Source of the DNA: Sorex araneus
Taxonomy: Eukaryota; Chordata; Mammalia; Eulipotyphla; Soricidae
Assembly: GCF_027595985.1 (NCBI RefSeq)
Contig: NC_073305.1
Coordinates: 113,959,759-114,023,758 of the forward strand
Direction of reading: 5' to 3'
Length of the DNA: 64,000 bases
Below are positions 44,379 to 55,914 of this stretch, piece by piece. Every line of letters starts with the position of its first letter. Position 1 is the stretch's first letter. Both the position numbers and the translations under genes were made by a program. The notes under the pieces are model-generated. The model had not been told where the DNA came from and did no database searches. It was given only the letters and a program-made list of their open reading frames with translations.

Positions 44379-46967
44379 ATGTCTTCAGTACCTGAACCAC
44401 CATCCATTAAAAAGGAACCACCCAAAGAGAAAGACTTTCCAAACCCAGGCCTCAGAGGGGTCCGCACAACCACTTTGTTTCGAGCTGTGAATCCAGAGCT
44501 CTTCATTAAGCCTGTAAGAAATATGTCCGGGAGGAGAACTTAGGTTTCTTTGAACTAAGTTTTTGGAAATAGAAAATTTTTATTTTATGGTAACATTTGC
44601 TTTTGTTATGGAAATAACTAGAGATCATGTGAATAAAAGCAAGTAGAAGGAAAATCCTAAACGATGCTTCACTAAATTCACTTATAAAAGCCCTCATTTT
44701 TAAAGGCATTTGAAAATTATAATGAAAATAGTTGCAGTTTAAACTATTCAAAGTGTACCTTAATAGTTGCATTAATTTGAATGACTTTTATTGTATGATC
44801 AGGTACTATTGAATAAAATCTTCACTGTAACCAAAAAAAAATCAGAATGAAAATTTGATCCTTTTTTTCTTTTTTGCTTTTTGGCTCACACCATCTACAG
44901 GGGTTACTCCTGTCTCTGCACTCAGGAATTACCCCTGGCGGTGCTCAGGGGACCATATAGGATGCTGGGATTCGAACCCGAGTTGGCCAGTGCAAGGCAA
45001 ATGCCCTACCCGCTGTGCTATCACTCCAGCCCCCCAAAATTTGATCATTTTTATACACAATTCCCGCCTTTATTATTTTTTTAGTTCACATGTTTACATT
45101 TATGTTAATGTTTATGGTTCTGATGTGTAGTTGCTGCACCTTACCACCAAAATGCCAAAGACCCTCACCAGTATCCTTTTGCTACATTCAGTCCACCAGC
45201 GACAATGCAAACATTTGGTGAAATTTTCAAATGTACATTTATATCCTTGGAGAACTATATTCTTATATAATATATTCTTATATAATATTCTTATATAATA
45301 TGTAATAAGAATTATATTCTTATTACAAATTATTGCATATATTTGATTTGGTAAATTTTATTTTTAAATAGATCAGACTTGTTTTTATAGAAATGTAAAT
45401 GCATTTTGGTTATAAAATATTTTTAATTTGTTGAATTTTTTATTCAGATTATAGTAAAATAGGTTTTTGTTTGTTTTTTTGGTTTTTGGGTCACACCTGG
45501 CGATGCACAGGGGTTACTCCTGTCTCTGCACTCAGGAATTACCCCTGGCGGTGCTCAGGGGACCATATGAGATGCTGGGATTCGAACCCGGGTTGGCCAG
45601 TGCAAGGCAAACACCCTACCCGCTATGCTATCACTCCAGCCCCCCTATAATATAGTAACCAGTGTGACCACTGGTTTAGCAATCATTGAATCAAGTAGTA
45701 TGGGTTGGGTTTTATTTGGGGAGTTTTTTGGTTTTGGTATTTGACTTTGAAGGCCACACCTAGCCATCCTCAGGGTTTACTCCTGGCACTGTACTCAGGA
45801 ATTACTCCTGGATGTCTGTGCTTGAAGGACCGTATGAAATGCCAGAGATTGAATACAGGTCAGCCATATGCATGGCAAGTGCCTTACATGTTATACTGTC
45901 TCAGTCCCCAAGGTAGTATGTTTTTAAATCTTTAAAGTAATGTGTTTTTTCACTAGCCAGATGCATTTCAAGAAATGTTAATTTGAACTTCTCTGAGCTT
46001 CTGAGCTTGTAAAAACTAAAAGGGCTTAAACTGCTCTTATCTATGACTCCAACTGAAAAACTTTAACTTTTATTCCACTGGTAATTAAGATTTGAAATAG
46101 TGGGTAATTTAGCAGGTATGATGCCAGAAACAGACAACACAAATTAAAACTTGTGTGGTAACTTTGCACTCACACTAACCTGTCAAAGGCTAGTTTGTGC
46201 AGTGTGAACATTCAAAAAAGGAGCATGCCAGGGCCTGGAGTGATAGTACAGCAATAGGGCATTTGCCTTGCACACAGCCGACCTGGGTTCGATCTCGCAT
46301 CCAGTATGGTCCCCCAAGCACCGCCAGAAGTAATTCCTCAGTGCAGAGCCCGGAGTAACCCCTGAGCATTGCTGGGTGTGACCCACCAAGAAAAAAAAAA
46401 ACCCAACAAACAAAAAAAACAGCATGTGATGTATAGCTGGACAAAATAAAACACTGTGGAGTTGTGAACATCCTATATTTAAAAGCTGCTTTAAAGAAAA
46501 ATTTACAGTTGCATTGCAGTGCTTCTTGAGGGCTTGGATTTTCAGCAGTAAATCAAGGTTTTTATAACAATATAGTATCTGTCCTGTCACTAAATTTCTT
46601 GAGGCAGTAGAATAGGTTCCTAGGGAAGATCGATGCATTGTCATTTTTGCCATGTTTAATGTTACGTGAAAGCCATTTTACCAGTCATCCATGAACACAG
46701 GCTAGAGAAAGGGCATTCATTTTTTATTTCTTACTTCCTAATAAAATATTTAGGTCTCTTCAAATTATTAGGCTTAATGGGGATTTATAATTTTTTTTTC
46801 CTTAACAGAACAAACCTGTAATGGCTTTCGGATTGATAACTCTCTCACTCTGTGTGGCTTATATTGGTTATCTGCATGCAACACAAGAGAATAAAAAGGA
46901 CCTCTATGAAGCTATTGATAGTGAGGGGAACAGTTCTATGAGGAGGAGAACATCTAAGTGGGATTAA
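44379..46967 (+). CDS. SMIM8: Small integral membrane protein 8 (two coding exons)
   Basis: The coding exons are 44379-44513 and 46809-46967, together 97 residues, the same length as human SMIM8. The first exon follows a T-rich tract ending in TAG at 44353-44355. It begins [18 protein letters not shown] and ends at the donor CCT|GTAAGAA. The second follows the acceptor TTAACAG and ends TSKWD-stop. The N-terminal half is polar and proline/lysine-rich. One hydrophobic segment at about residues 49-69 should span the membrane, followed by a charged tail. The conserved block [19 protein letters not shown] is present. Function is unknown in general. The intron carries three antisense SINEs at 44.9-45.9 kb. 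Reading frame and splice phase (0) are intact. Confidence 0.95.
44861..45035 (-). mobile_element. SINE type A, antisense, SMIM8 intron
   Basis: TGGCTCACACC to TCACTCCAGCCCC. AAAATTTGATC flanks it at 44850-44860 and 45036-45046. It shares small deletions with the next copy. Confidence 0.92.
45250..45325 (+). repeat. AT-rich short tandem repeat in the SMIM8 intron
   Basis: Repeats of ATTCTTATATAAT in several partial copies. Confidence 0.75.
45474..45645 (-). mobile_element. SINE type A, antisense, SMIM8 intron
   Basis: TTTTGGGTCACACCTGGCG to TCACTCCAGCCCC. It is near identical to the copy at 44861-45035, including a missing CG in GGTTGGCCAGTGC. Confidence 0.92.
45743..45912 (-). mobile_element. 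Old SINE, antisense, SMIM8 intron
   Basis: GGCCACACCTAGCCATCC, GGAATTACTCCTGG and GAGATTGAATACAGG. Confidence 0.7.
46231..46402 (+). mobile_element. SINE type A, SMIM8 intron
   Basis: GGCCTGGAGTGATAGTACAGC to GGGTGTGACCCACC. AGCATG is repeated at both ends. Confidence 0.9.
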
Positions 46968-47295
46968 TAGTGTTGCTTGCTACAGATGGAGCTTGATGAA
47001 GAGCTCTGAAATCTCTACCTTCCCGAGAGTGCAGTGTCGTGTTTGGAAAGTGTCTGGAAAGTCTTGCTGAGGAAAGGGAAGAAGGAAATTGCTGCATCCA
47101 GGCCTCTGCACTGAATTATGTCCTTTTCACAGCTGCAGCAATGCTCTTGTTCTTTTCCCACTGAGAGAGCTCCTCAATATTTATCTTCTGTGGAATTCTC
47201 TCATAAGAGTGCCATGTAAATGAATCTTTTTTTGGTTGTTAATTAGTAAGTTCTTTATAATTAAAGTTTTGAGTGTATTAAATTCTGTGTGGTAT
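46968..47295 (+). other. SMIM8: SMIM8 3' UTR with polyadenylation signals
   Basis: Two ATTAAA hexamers, at 47260-47265 and 47277-47282, follow the stop by about 300 nt. A GT-rich stretch comes after them, so the transcript probably ends near 47290-47300. Confidence 0.65.
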
Positions 47296-47407
47296 TTTTT
47301 TCAGTATTTTGAAGTGAGTTATGCATTTGCAAATATTGTGAAGATCTAGACATTTATTTATTTTCTATCCAAAGGCAATATTCATTTTCTACCTGGTAAT
47401 CTCTTTG

Positions 47408-47642
47408 TGATAGCACAGCGAGTAGGGCGTTTGCCTTGCACGAGGCCAAACTGGGTTCGGTTCCTCCACCCCTTTCAGAGAGCCTGACAAGCTACCGAGA
47501 GTATCTCACCTGCATGGCAGAGCCTGGCAAGCTATCCATGACATATTCGATATGCCAGAAACAGTAACAAGTTTCACAATGGAGACATTACTGGTGCCCG
47601 CTCAAGCAAATCGATGAGCAATGGGATGATAGTGACAGTGAC
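47408..47642 (+). mobile_element. SINE type B, head-truncated
   Basis: Starts at GATAGCACAGCGAG, inside the tRNA-like head, and ends GACAGTGACAG. CTCTTTGT is repeated in the flanks. Confidence 0.9.
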
Positions 47643-47926
47643 AGCCTCTCTTTGTAAAAAAATAAATAAATAAAATAAACCAAAAAAAAAACAAAAAAAC
47701 CTGCAGTCAGCATTGAAGACAAGTAGTTTTTACAGAGCAACAGATGGTTTAGATATTTTGGTTTTCATTTTAGCTATTTTTAGTTAAATATTTTAATTTA
47801 AAAGATACTTAGCTTCTAACATAATGATCAAATTAGAGAATAACCCAAACTGAAGTTTTCTTTAAAAAACAAGCATTATATTGAAATACATGGTGTTATT
47901 TGACTACAAATCAATGTTTACTATTT

Positions 47927-48690
47927 TATGTAAGCCAAAAGTTTACTGAGACCTTTCCACCTCGTTTCAAGTTACGATGAACCCAAGTGAGAAGGGCATT
48001 CAGTATGGTCTCCTCACTAGTTATATTCATGTCATCACTGCTGAAAACCTGGCAATTTCACCAGCTGGGTGTAACACAAATTCCCAGTTTCAAATGACTT
48101 CCATGAAATGCTCCATCACGTAATTGTGAGCCACTTTAAGCAAATCTGTACAACCTTGGGCATCAGCAAATGAACAGATCCCAAGAGAATTGGCTGGATA
48201 AAGCTGTTTCATTTAAAACTCGTAGCATGCTTCCACCACATGTGAGAGCTGCAGAAAGCAAGCCAAAAGACACTCAATGTTAGCTAGCTTTTTTTTTTTT
48301 AAAAAAAAAAACAAACCTCAGGGCAGCCTATATATGCATACTGAATCAAGGACCATTAGGAAGTTTGGTTCTATACCTTCCATTTTAATTTCTTCTTGTC
48401 TTACTTCCCTGACATCGTTAGTAAACACTGTAGCAAAATAATCTGACACAGAGGGGAGCAAAAGCCTGCAAGCTGAAATCCTATTATCACCAGCAACCAG
48501 AATTACATCACATAACTGCTTGTGTCTCAAATAGTTTTCCATCTTTATAAATGACTGCTCAGCATGATTAAGGGGCTGGAAAACTTCATTTGATGAACAT
48601 ATCTCCATAGTATGGCAGGATGACCTGACTTGATTACTGTTGTCCACATTGGGCTCTGAAGGTGGCCAGGCCTTGTAACCTATTTTACTT
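47927..48690 (-). pseudogene. KLHL5-like Kelch/BTB retrocopy fragment
   Basis: Read on the minus strand, 48690-48320 encodes most of a BTB domain (motifs [19 protein letters not shown] and [12 protein letters not shown]). From 48285 to 47930 it continues into a BACK domain ([34 protein letters not shown]). Coding sequence that is split among exons in the parent runs on without introns, so this is a processed copy. It has a one-base insertion near 48365, several stops, and a T/A homopolymer insertion at about 48289-48312 replacing a few codons. Both ends are truncated. The closest family by memory is KLHL5, but KLHL4 and KLHL1 are related and cannot be excluded. Confidence 0.85.
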
Positions 48691-49158
48691 TTTTTTCCCT
48701 TTTTTAAAAATAAATTAGTGTTGCAGAACTTTTAAAAGCTTATAGTTGTTTAAGTAATAGGAAGCAGGAACTAGGAAACAAAGTTCCTGGGTTCACTTAT
48801 ATAATCTTCCTCACCTAAGTTTCAGGGAAGTTTATTTTCTAAACATTTGCCCCATTCTTGCCCCATTGTAATTGGGACTTAGTAATAAATATCACCTTTG
48901 AAATTTTGTCTTCTTATTACCAAGTCATAATAACTGCACAGGCAGAATTTATAATCATAGTATTAGTTTTTAATTGCTTATACCTTATGGTTTTGCAAGA
49001 TTCATAAAAATACAATTGTGTTTGATTTGTATATATGAAAGAATTTAGCTCATCAAGTTACTGACATGCAACTGAATTCAACCTTTTCTATTTAATCCTC
49101 TAACTATCTTTGTGAAGTCTTCCTACATAGAATACTTCATATAGTTTAAATGCACCTA

Positions 49159-49332
49159 GTGGGGTCAGAGCGATAGCACAGTGGGTTGGGCGCTTGCTTT
49201 GCACACAGTCAACCCGGGTTCGATTCTCAGCATCCCGTATGGTCCCCTGAGCACCGCCAGCAGTGATTCCTGGTTGCAAAGCCAGGAGTAACCCCTGAGC
49301 ATCGACGACTATGACCCAAAAAGGAAAAAAAA
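49159..49332 (+). mobile_element. SINE type A
   Basis: GGGGTCAGAGCGATAGCACAG to TATGACCCAAAAAGG plus an A-tail. Confidence 0.9.
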
Positions 49333-49342
49333 AATGCATTTA

Positions 49343-49470
49343 GGGGCTAGAAAGATAGTACAGGAGTTAAGGCCTTGCAAACCTAAATTTGTTCCTCAAG
49401 CACCACCAGGGGTCACTCCTATGTACAGACTCAGGAATAGCCCCTGAGCAACACTGGTATAGCCCAACAC
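49343..49470 (+). mobile_element. Old SINE, directly after the previous one
   Basis: GGGGCTAGAAAGATAGTACAGG and CAGGGGTCACTCC; the B-box region is deleted. Confidence 0.7.
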
Positions 49471-50515
49471 CTCCCCACTCACTCCATCAAAATTAAAAGT
49501 ATATACTTTGGTGAAACAAATTGCCTTCTAATAGAAAGTACTGTTAAAAGTAAACCTTTTAGGGAGTTTCCATTTGTCTTTGATTGTAAAATAACTAGAA
49601 TATTTAATGTCACATCAGCTTTTAGAATTCTTTTTGTATTCAACAGAATAGTATTTGCCAGTAGAGCTACTAGGCGAACTATCAAGAAATTGTTGCAGTG
49701 TTGATGATGAGCAAACCAACTTGCAACCTTAAACTGTGTGCTGCCTATATAAATGAACCAGGATATTGCTGGATTCATTGATCCCCACAGATGTGGGAGG
49801 GAAAAGAAGAATGAGGTAAGAATCACATTGACTTTTAGGCACAAGTGTCTAACTTTGCCTTATTTCAGAGTGGTTGCAAGTTGTAACAGAGTCTGTGTAC
49901 CATGTCAGAAGCTACCTGGCTAAGTGCGGACATTTTTATTTATTCCCTGAAGGAAAATACAAGTCAGTTTTATTGATGTAAGAAGAGGATAATCAGGGCA
50001 AGATACAGCATTTGGGTGTTTGGGTTTGAGTAAGTAAAGGTCTTGCTTCATGGGGAATTAGACAAAACTCAGTAACATAATCAATAGATCTTGATGTTAT
50101 TCTTGATAAGTAATTTCTTGAGTGCCCTTTTTGCTCTGGAAAGTAATGTGTTATGATGGGAGAACTTTGCCCAGGAGAGCAAGCTATTCAACTGATAAAT
50201 TGTTTGCAAAGAATTTCCTCAAGCAAACAGTAAAGTTATTTCGGGGCTTACAGACCATCTTCGTGGGGTGAGCAATCTGTCCCAGTTTGTCAGGCACTAA
50301 AGGGTTTCCTGGGACACAGAACTTTGCATTATAAAATTAGGAACAACAAATTTATTTAAGATATGATTTCAAAATCAGACTCTAGTTCAGTGCTGACTTA
50401 ATTTAAGTAACCTTCCCACTTGCATTGCCAAAGTACCACAATATCACATTTATAAATAACCACAAAAACAAGTAGACTTCCTCTTTTGCCAGCATGAGAG
50501 AAATAAATTCTTTAT

Positions 50516-50684
50516 TTTTGTTTTTGGCTCACACCCAGCAGTGCTCAGTGCTTGCTCCTGGCTTTGCACTCAGAAATCACTCCTAACGGAGCTTGGGAAA
50601 GACTATATGTGGTGCTGGGGATCGAACTTGGGTCTGCTGCATGCAAGGCAAGTCCCCTACCTACTGTACTCTCTCAAATTCTTT
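50516..50684 (-). mobile_element. SINE, antisense, in the tail of the deleted L1
   Basis: TTTGGCTCACACCCAGCAG to TACTGTACTCTCTC. It lies between the L1 target duplication and the L1 A-tail. Confidence 0.75.
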
Positions 50685-51155
50685 TTAAATTTTCAAAATT
50701 ATTTATTTATTTATTTATTTATATATATTTTAACTGAAGCACTGTAAGATACACAGTTGCAAAGCTGTTCATGGTTGGGTTTAAATCATAACAATATTCC
50801 AACACCTATCCCTCCACCAGTGCACATTCCCCAACACCAATGTCCCCAGTTTCCCTTGTGCCCTCCCTTGTAGCTCCCCAACCTGTCTCTATGGCAGGCT
50901 CTCTCTCACTCTCCTCTCTCCTCTCGTTCTCCTCTCTCTCTCTCCTCTCTCTCTCCTCTCTTCTTTAATGATTTGCAATACAGATACTGAGAGGTTATCG
51001 TGTTGGTTCCTTTACCTATTTTCAGCACACAGTTCTTAACCAGAGTGATCATTTCCAACTATGTTTGTCATAGTGGATTCTTCTGTATCCCAACTGCCTT
51101 CTTGCCTAGCACTTGAGGCAGGCTACAAACCATGGGCCAATCCTCCTGGCCCTTG

Positions 51156-51192
<37 letters not shown>

Positions 51193-51198
51193 GGTTTG

Positions 51199-51377
51199 TT
51201 TTTTTTTTTTTGCTTTTTGGATCACACCGGGCAATGCACAGGGGTTACTCCTGGCTCATGCACTCAGGAATTACTGCGGGAGGTGCTCAGAGGACCATAT
51301 GGGATACTGGGTATCGAACCCGAGTCGGCCACGTGCAAGGCAAATGCCCTACCTGCTGTGCTATTGCTTCAGCCCCA
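51199..51377 (-). mobile_element. SINE type A, antisense, inside the L1 3' UTR
   Basis: GCTTTTTGGATCACACC to TTGCTTCAGCCCC. A (TTA)n tract at 51157-51192 sits at its A-tail side, and CCTTGTTTT is repeated in the flanks. Confidence 0.88.
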
Positions 51378-53719
51378 GTCCTTGTTTTTTCTGTCCCTAC
51401 TTATTAGTCTCATGCTATGTTTTTCTAATATACCACAAATGAATGCATTCTATGTCTGACTTCTAACTCATTTCACTCAGTATGTTACCCTCCATGTCCA
51501 TCCATTTATAAGTGAATTTCATAACTTCATTTTTCCTAACAGCTGTGTAGTATTTCACTGTGTAGATTTACCACAGTATCTTTAACTGATCATCTGTTCT
51601 TGGACCCTTGGGTTGTTTCCAGATTCTGCAATGAACATAGAAGTACAGGTGGTATTTCTGCTGTGTGCATTTGTACTCCCGGGATTTAGTCCCAGAAGTG
51701 GTATTGCTGGGTCATATGGAAACTCAGTTTCCAGTTTTTTAAGGAATGCCCATATTGTTTTCCCCAAAGGTTGGACCAATTGACATTTCCACCTGCAATG
51801 AAGGAGAGTCCCTTTGTCCCCACATCCACACCAGTCTCTGTGGCATGAGATGATATCTCATTGTTGTTATGATCTCTCTGATGATTAGCGATGTAGAGCA
51901 TTTTTTTTCATGTGTCTTTTGGCCATTTGTATTCCTTCTTTGAGTTTCTGTTCATTTATTCTGACAACTTTTTGATAGGTTGGATTTTTTTCTTTTAAAG
52001 TTCTATCAAAGCCTTATGTATCTTGGATATTAACCCCTTATCAGATTGATAAATAAGTGGCAAATAATTTTTCCCAATTTGGGCTGTCTTTGTAGCTTGA
52101 TCATCATTTCTTTTGAAGTATAGAAGCTTCTGAATTTAATGTAGTCCTCATTTGTTTATCTCTGCTTCCACTTGCTTGGACGGTGGTATTTCATCTTTGA
52201 AGATGCCTTTTGCTTCAACATCATGGAGGGGTCTGCTTACATTTTCTCCATGTACCTTATGGATTCATGTCTGATATTGAGATCTTTAATCCATTTTGAT
52301 ATGACTTTTGTGCCTGGTGTTAGAATCTGAGTTCATAATCCATCCTGCCACTCTGTGCTTCTTGACAGGTGCATTTAGTCCATTGACATTGAGAGAGATT
52401 ACTGTAATGGGGATTTGTGTCATCTTTATGTCAGAGTTTGATGTACTTGTGGGGCTTGTCTTATCTTAAAGTATCCCATTTAGTTCTTTTGTAACAGTGG
52501 TTTTGAATCTAGGAAGTTCCTGAGTTGTTCTTTATCTGTAAAGTTGTGTGTTGTTCCTTTGAATCAGAATGAGAGAATGGCTGGGTAAAGTATTCTTGGT
52601 GAGTCATTCATTTGATTTTTTTCACTATATCCCATCATTGTCTTCATGCCCAGAGGGTTTCATCTGATAGGTCTGCTGTGAACCTTAAGGATGCTCCTTT
52701 ATAAGCAATTTCCTTATTCTATCTTGCTGTCTCTGTCTATGGTTTCTGTCATTCTGATTTGGATGTGTCTTGGGATGTTTTTATTTAGATTTTTTTTTTT
52801 TAAGCTGGCACCCTTCAAGCCTCTTGGATTTGGGTGGATGCATTCAAATCAGTGCATCCACTGAGAAGTTTAGCTCCAGGAATTTCTCAGCAATGATGGC
52901 TTTGACAATTGTTTCTTCATCAGGGTTTTCTTTCTGCCCCTCTGGTACCCCAATGATTCTTACATTGTTCCTCTTGGCTTCATCCTGATGTTCTCTTGTC
53001 ATCTGTTGGTTTATTTTGAGGCTCTTTGCCTTCTTCTGTTGTAGTCTGGAGATTCTCTGCACCTCATCTTCGAGTTCACTGATTCTGTCCTCAGCAGCTG
53101 TTAACTCTGCTGCTGAGGCCTTCCAGTGAGCTTTTCATTTCACCTACCAAATTTTTTATATCTGTCATTTCTTCTTTATTTTCATTTGCATTTTCCTCAT
53201 TTCTGCTCTCATATCCTCCTGCATTTATTGGATGTGTGTTCCATTGTTTCTTTTAGCTCCTTATGCATCCTTAATAGCTCCATTCTAAATTCCTTGTCAG
53301 AGAGACTCATTGTTACTGGTTGGGTCAACTGGCAAGTTTCTTTGCTAACTAAGCCTGGTGGGTTTCTGAGTTGCTTTACCACTGTGACTTTTGCAGTTTG
53401 GGGTTGTTTCTTTCTTATTTTGTGTGGTTAGGAGCCTACATTAGGGTGTCTTTGTATGTTTATGATGAATTATGAAGTAGTGAGGAAATGCACAGCTTTG
53501 AAACGAAGTGGCAGGCGGGTATGGATGGTGCCTTTCCACAAATAAATTCTTTATCCAAAGGTAGCCTGGACTTTTCTTTCTTTCTTTTGTAAATTAGTTC
53601 TATTAAATTTTAATTTTTAACAAAAATACATTTTAACAAAAAAGTATTGATTTTTTAAAATAAATGCAAAAGGATAGATTAAGAAGTTACAAAGACCTTT
53701 TCAATAAAACCTCAAATTT

Positions 53720-53892
53720 GGGCCAGAATAATAGTACAGTGGGTAGGGCATTTGCCTTGCACACAGTCTACTTGGGTTTGATCTCCGCCATCCAATATGA
53801 TCCCCCGAGTAATTTCTGAGTGCAGAGCCAGAAGTAATGCCTGAGCATCACTAGGTGTGACCCAAAAAGTCAAAAACATAAAAATCTAAAAG
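53720..53892 (+). mobile_element. SINE type A
   Basis: GGGCCAGAATAATAGTACAG to GTGTGACCCAAAAAG. TAAAACCTCAAA flanks it at 53705-53716 and 53893-53904. Confidence 0.9.
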
Positions 53893-54272
53893 TAAAACCT
53901 CAAAGTTGGAGCAGTCTCAAGATGCCCCAACGGCCTATAATATCTCCCAACCCCACTCCACCCTCAGGCTGCAGTGTTCATTAAAGCCCTGAAATAAAGC
54001 AATCATACTTGAGTCACTGTAATCAGTGAGCATTGGACCGGCAAATGGAGTAAGAAATCATTTGGGGAGCACTATGTTTCATGTGTTTTAAACTAAAACT
54101 ATAAGCCATTTATGAGGAAGAGGAAATAGAGTTTCTCAGGGCACAAAATTCCTTGTTGGAAACTTGAGAGCAGGAGTTCCATAAAATAGTCACATTCTGG
54201 CTCTGACTGCTGGGAGCCTGGACTTTTCCTAGCTCTCCTGCAGTGTGTGTGTGGCTGTCAGGAGAGGCCGAG

Positions 54273-54273
<1 letters not shown>

Positions 54274-54341
<68 letters not shown>

Positions 54342-54363
54342 TGTCTGTCTGTCTGTCTGTCTG
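54274..54363 (+). repeat. Compound microsatellite (GT)n then (CTGT)n
   Basis: Uninterrupted GT from 54274 to 54340, then about six CTGT units. It is likely length-variable. Confidence 0.97.
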
Positions 54364-54789
54364 AGTTCCCATTTCAACTTGAAAGGAAACACTTCCCCCA
54401 ACTCCAGACCCTGAGACCTATGAATGAACAAGTTTCCAAATTCCTTGCCCCCTTTGGTGGCACCAACTTTGACTTCCAAAGGGAATAGTATATCTAAGCA
54501 AGGAAAAGTGATGTATCTGCATCAGGAATTTGAAGAGAACCTGGAAGGAGCTTCCACTGGCCACTCTTGTCCCTTTACCACCATTGAAAAGCCAGTTGAC
54601 ATCAGTACTAGATGGCTGTGAGTACTGGCCAGTGACACTTTGCTGAAGTCAGCCTCTGGAGCTGTTTCCCTCCTGGAAACATCACTAACTGCAGCTAGCT
54701 AATAGGCCTCCTGGGATCTGAGCTCTCTGGAGGCTGCAGATTCCAAGCCCAATCCTCAGTACCTTCTTAGACTGTAAAGACAGTCTTAG

Positions 54790-55639
54790 TGATGTAGGCA
54801 GGCAGGCAGATAGGGAAGGCCCCTCCCAAGGCAATGGCAGAGAAGTTCCTGGGAAGTAATAGCCCTGAAGTTTCGATAGCCAACCTTGAAGAAAACAGGA
54901 ACTAAGACCTGATAAGACCCTCACCTGGTGCCAGTCAGTAACAGACCCTGAGGAGGCTGGACCTCTACAGAGACGACAAACTTCAGCAGACAGAAATATA
55001 ATTAAGGACTTGAAAGAGATTCACTAGAAACTTCAAAGCTGTTCCTTTGATACAATACCTGATCACCCCCCACCTCTGTCAGAAAGCTCCAGACCAAGGC
55101 CACCCTAAGAATATGCATATAAAAGCCGGTCATAAAGGCCACGCAAGGCTCTCTCAGCTCCCTTGAGTGCATGTCTTTTTCTGTCTGTCTGTGTGTCTGA
55201 CTGTCTCTCTCTCTCTCTCTCTCTCTTCTACACCTTCAAAAACCTCCAAGTAAAATCTGTTTTACTTCACTGCTCATCTACTCCTGAAATTCTTTTCTGT
55301 GAAGCAAGACAAAACCCCTGAAAACCCTGGGTAAGGCCTGGGACTGGCTTCTCCTTTCCTGCAAAGAGCAAATCCTCACTCAACCTGAGTTCGTGGCTTC
55401 CCAAGAAATTGGGTGGTGGGGATCAACTTCCGTGTCTGGGAGACCAAGCCGACTTCAGGTGTGGCCTGACGCCCACCTGGTGGAGCTAGCAGGGTCAGGC
55501 CCATGCCAAGCAGGGGCTCATCACAGACTTTACCAGACCTAGTCTTCCCAGTGGGTCCTGGGTGGCCAGGGCAGATTGGGAGAAAGTGACCGTCTTTCTC
55601 CTCTCCACATAAGCCACCTGTGGGGCCCCCCCGACATCA
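54790..55639 (+). mobile_element. LTR family B (solo LTR), sense
   Basis: It runs from TGATGTAGG to CGACATCA, 850 bp, with flanks TTAG and TTAT. The TATA box is GCATATAAAAGCC near 55120. A CT-rich run follows, and a region with AAGTAAAATCTGTTTTACTT. It contains no retroviral gene. Confidence 0.75.
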
Positions 55640-55914
55640 TTATGTCAACCTGCCTACCACTGCCCTATGTAACACACTCACCTCTTGCAGTGTGGACAAC
55701 AGCAGTAACTCGGAAGGGCTTAGTGTGATGGATCTGACGTGAGACTCCTTGGCCACAGGACCATATCCATGAACCCCCACAGGAAGTCATGATCCATCTC
55801 TCTTTCTACAATAGAGAACCTGGAATGATCTAGAAGGAGGAACAGGCCACTGCTGAAAAGACTGCAGGGAAGAGGGAATTTCAGGGTGAATGGATGTTCC
55901 AGATTCCTCTCTGC

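Larger units (their letters stand above)
48700..50500. other. Intergenic, two SINEs and an unassigned frame
   Basis: Apart from the SINEs at 49159 and 49343, an open frame of 121 codons at 49479-49844 (minus) is hydrophobic, but I do not recognise it. Confidence 0.4.
50516..53539 (-). mobile_element. L1 with large internal ORF2 deletion
   Basis: Flanked by AAATAAATTCTTTAT at 50501-50515 and 53540-53554. Left to right it holds a SINE in the tail, the 3' UTR, the ORF2 C-terminal third (to about 52335), then abruptly the start of the ORF2 endonuclease (ISLNVNGLNAPVKKH, minus strand near 52390) and ORF1 (NNVRIIGVPEGQKEN, coiled coil upstream). Most of the reverse transcriptase region is missing. 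The 5' end is close to ORF1. Confidence 0.8.

Noticed and set aside
54243-54488. Open frame of VCVCVC repeats
   Set aside because: Translation of a GT microsatellite.
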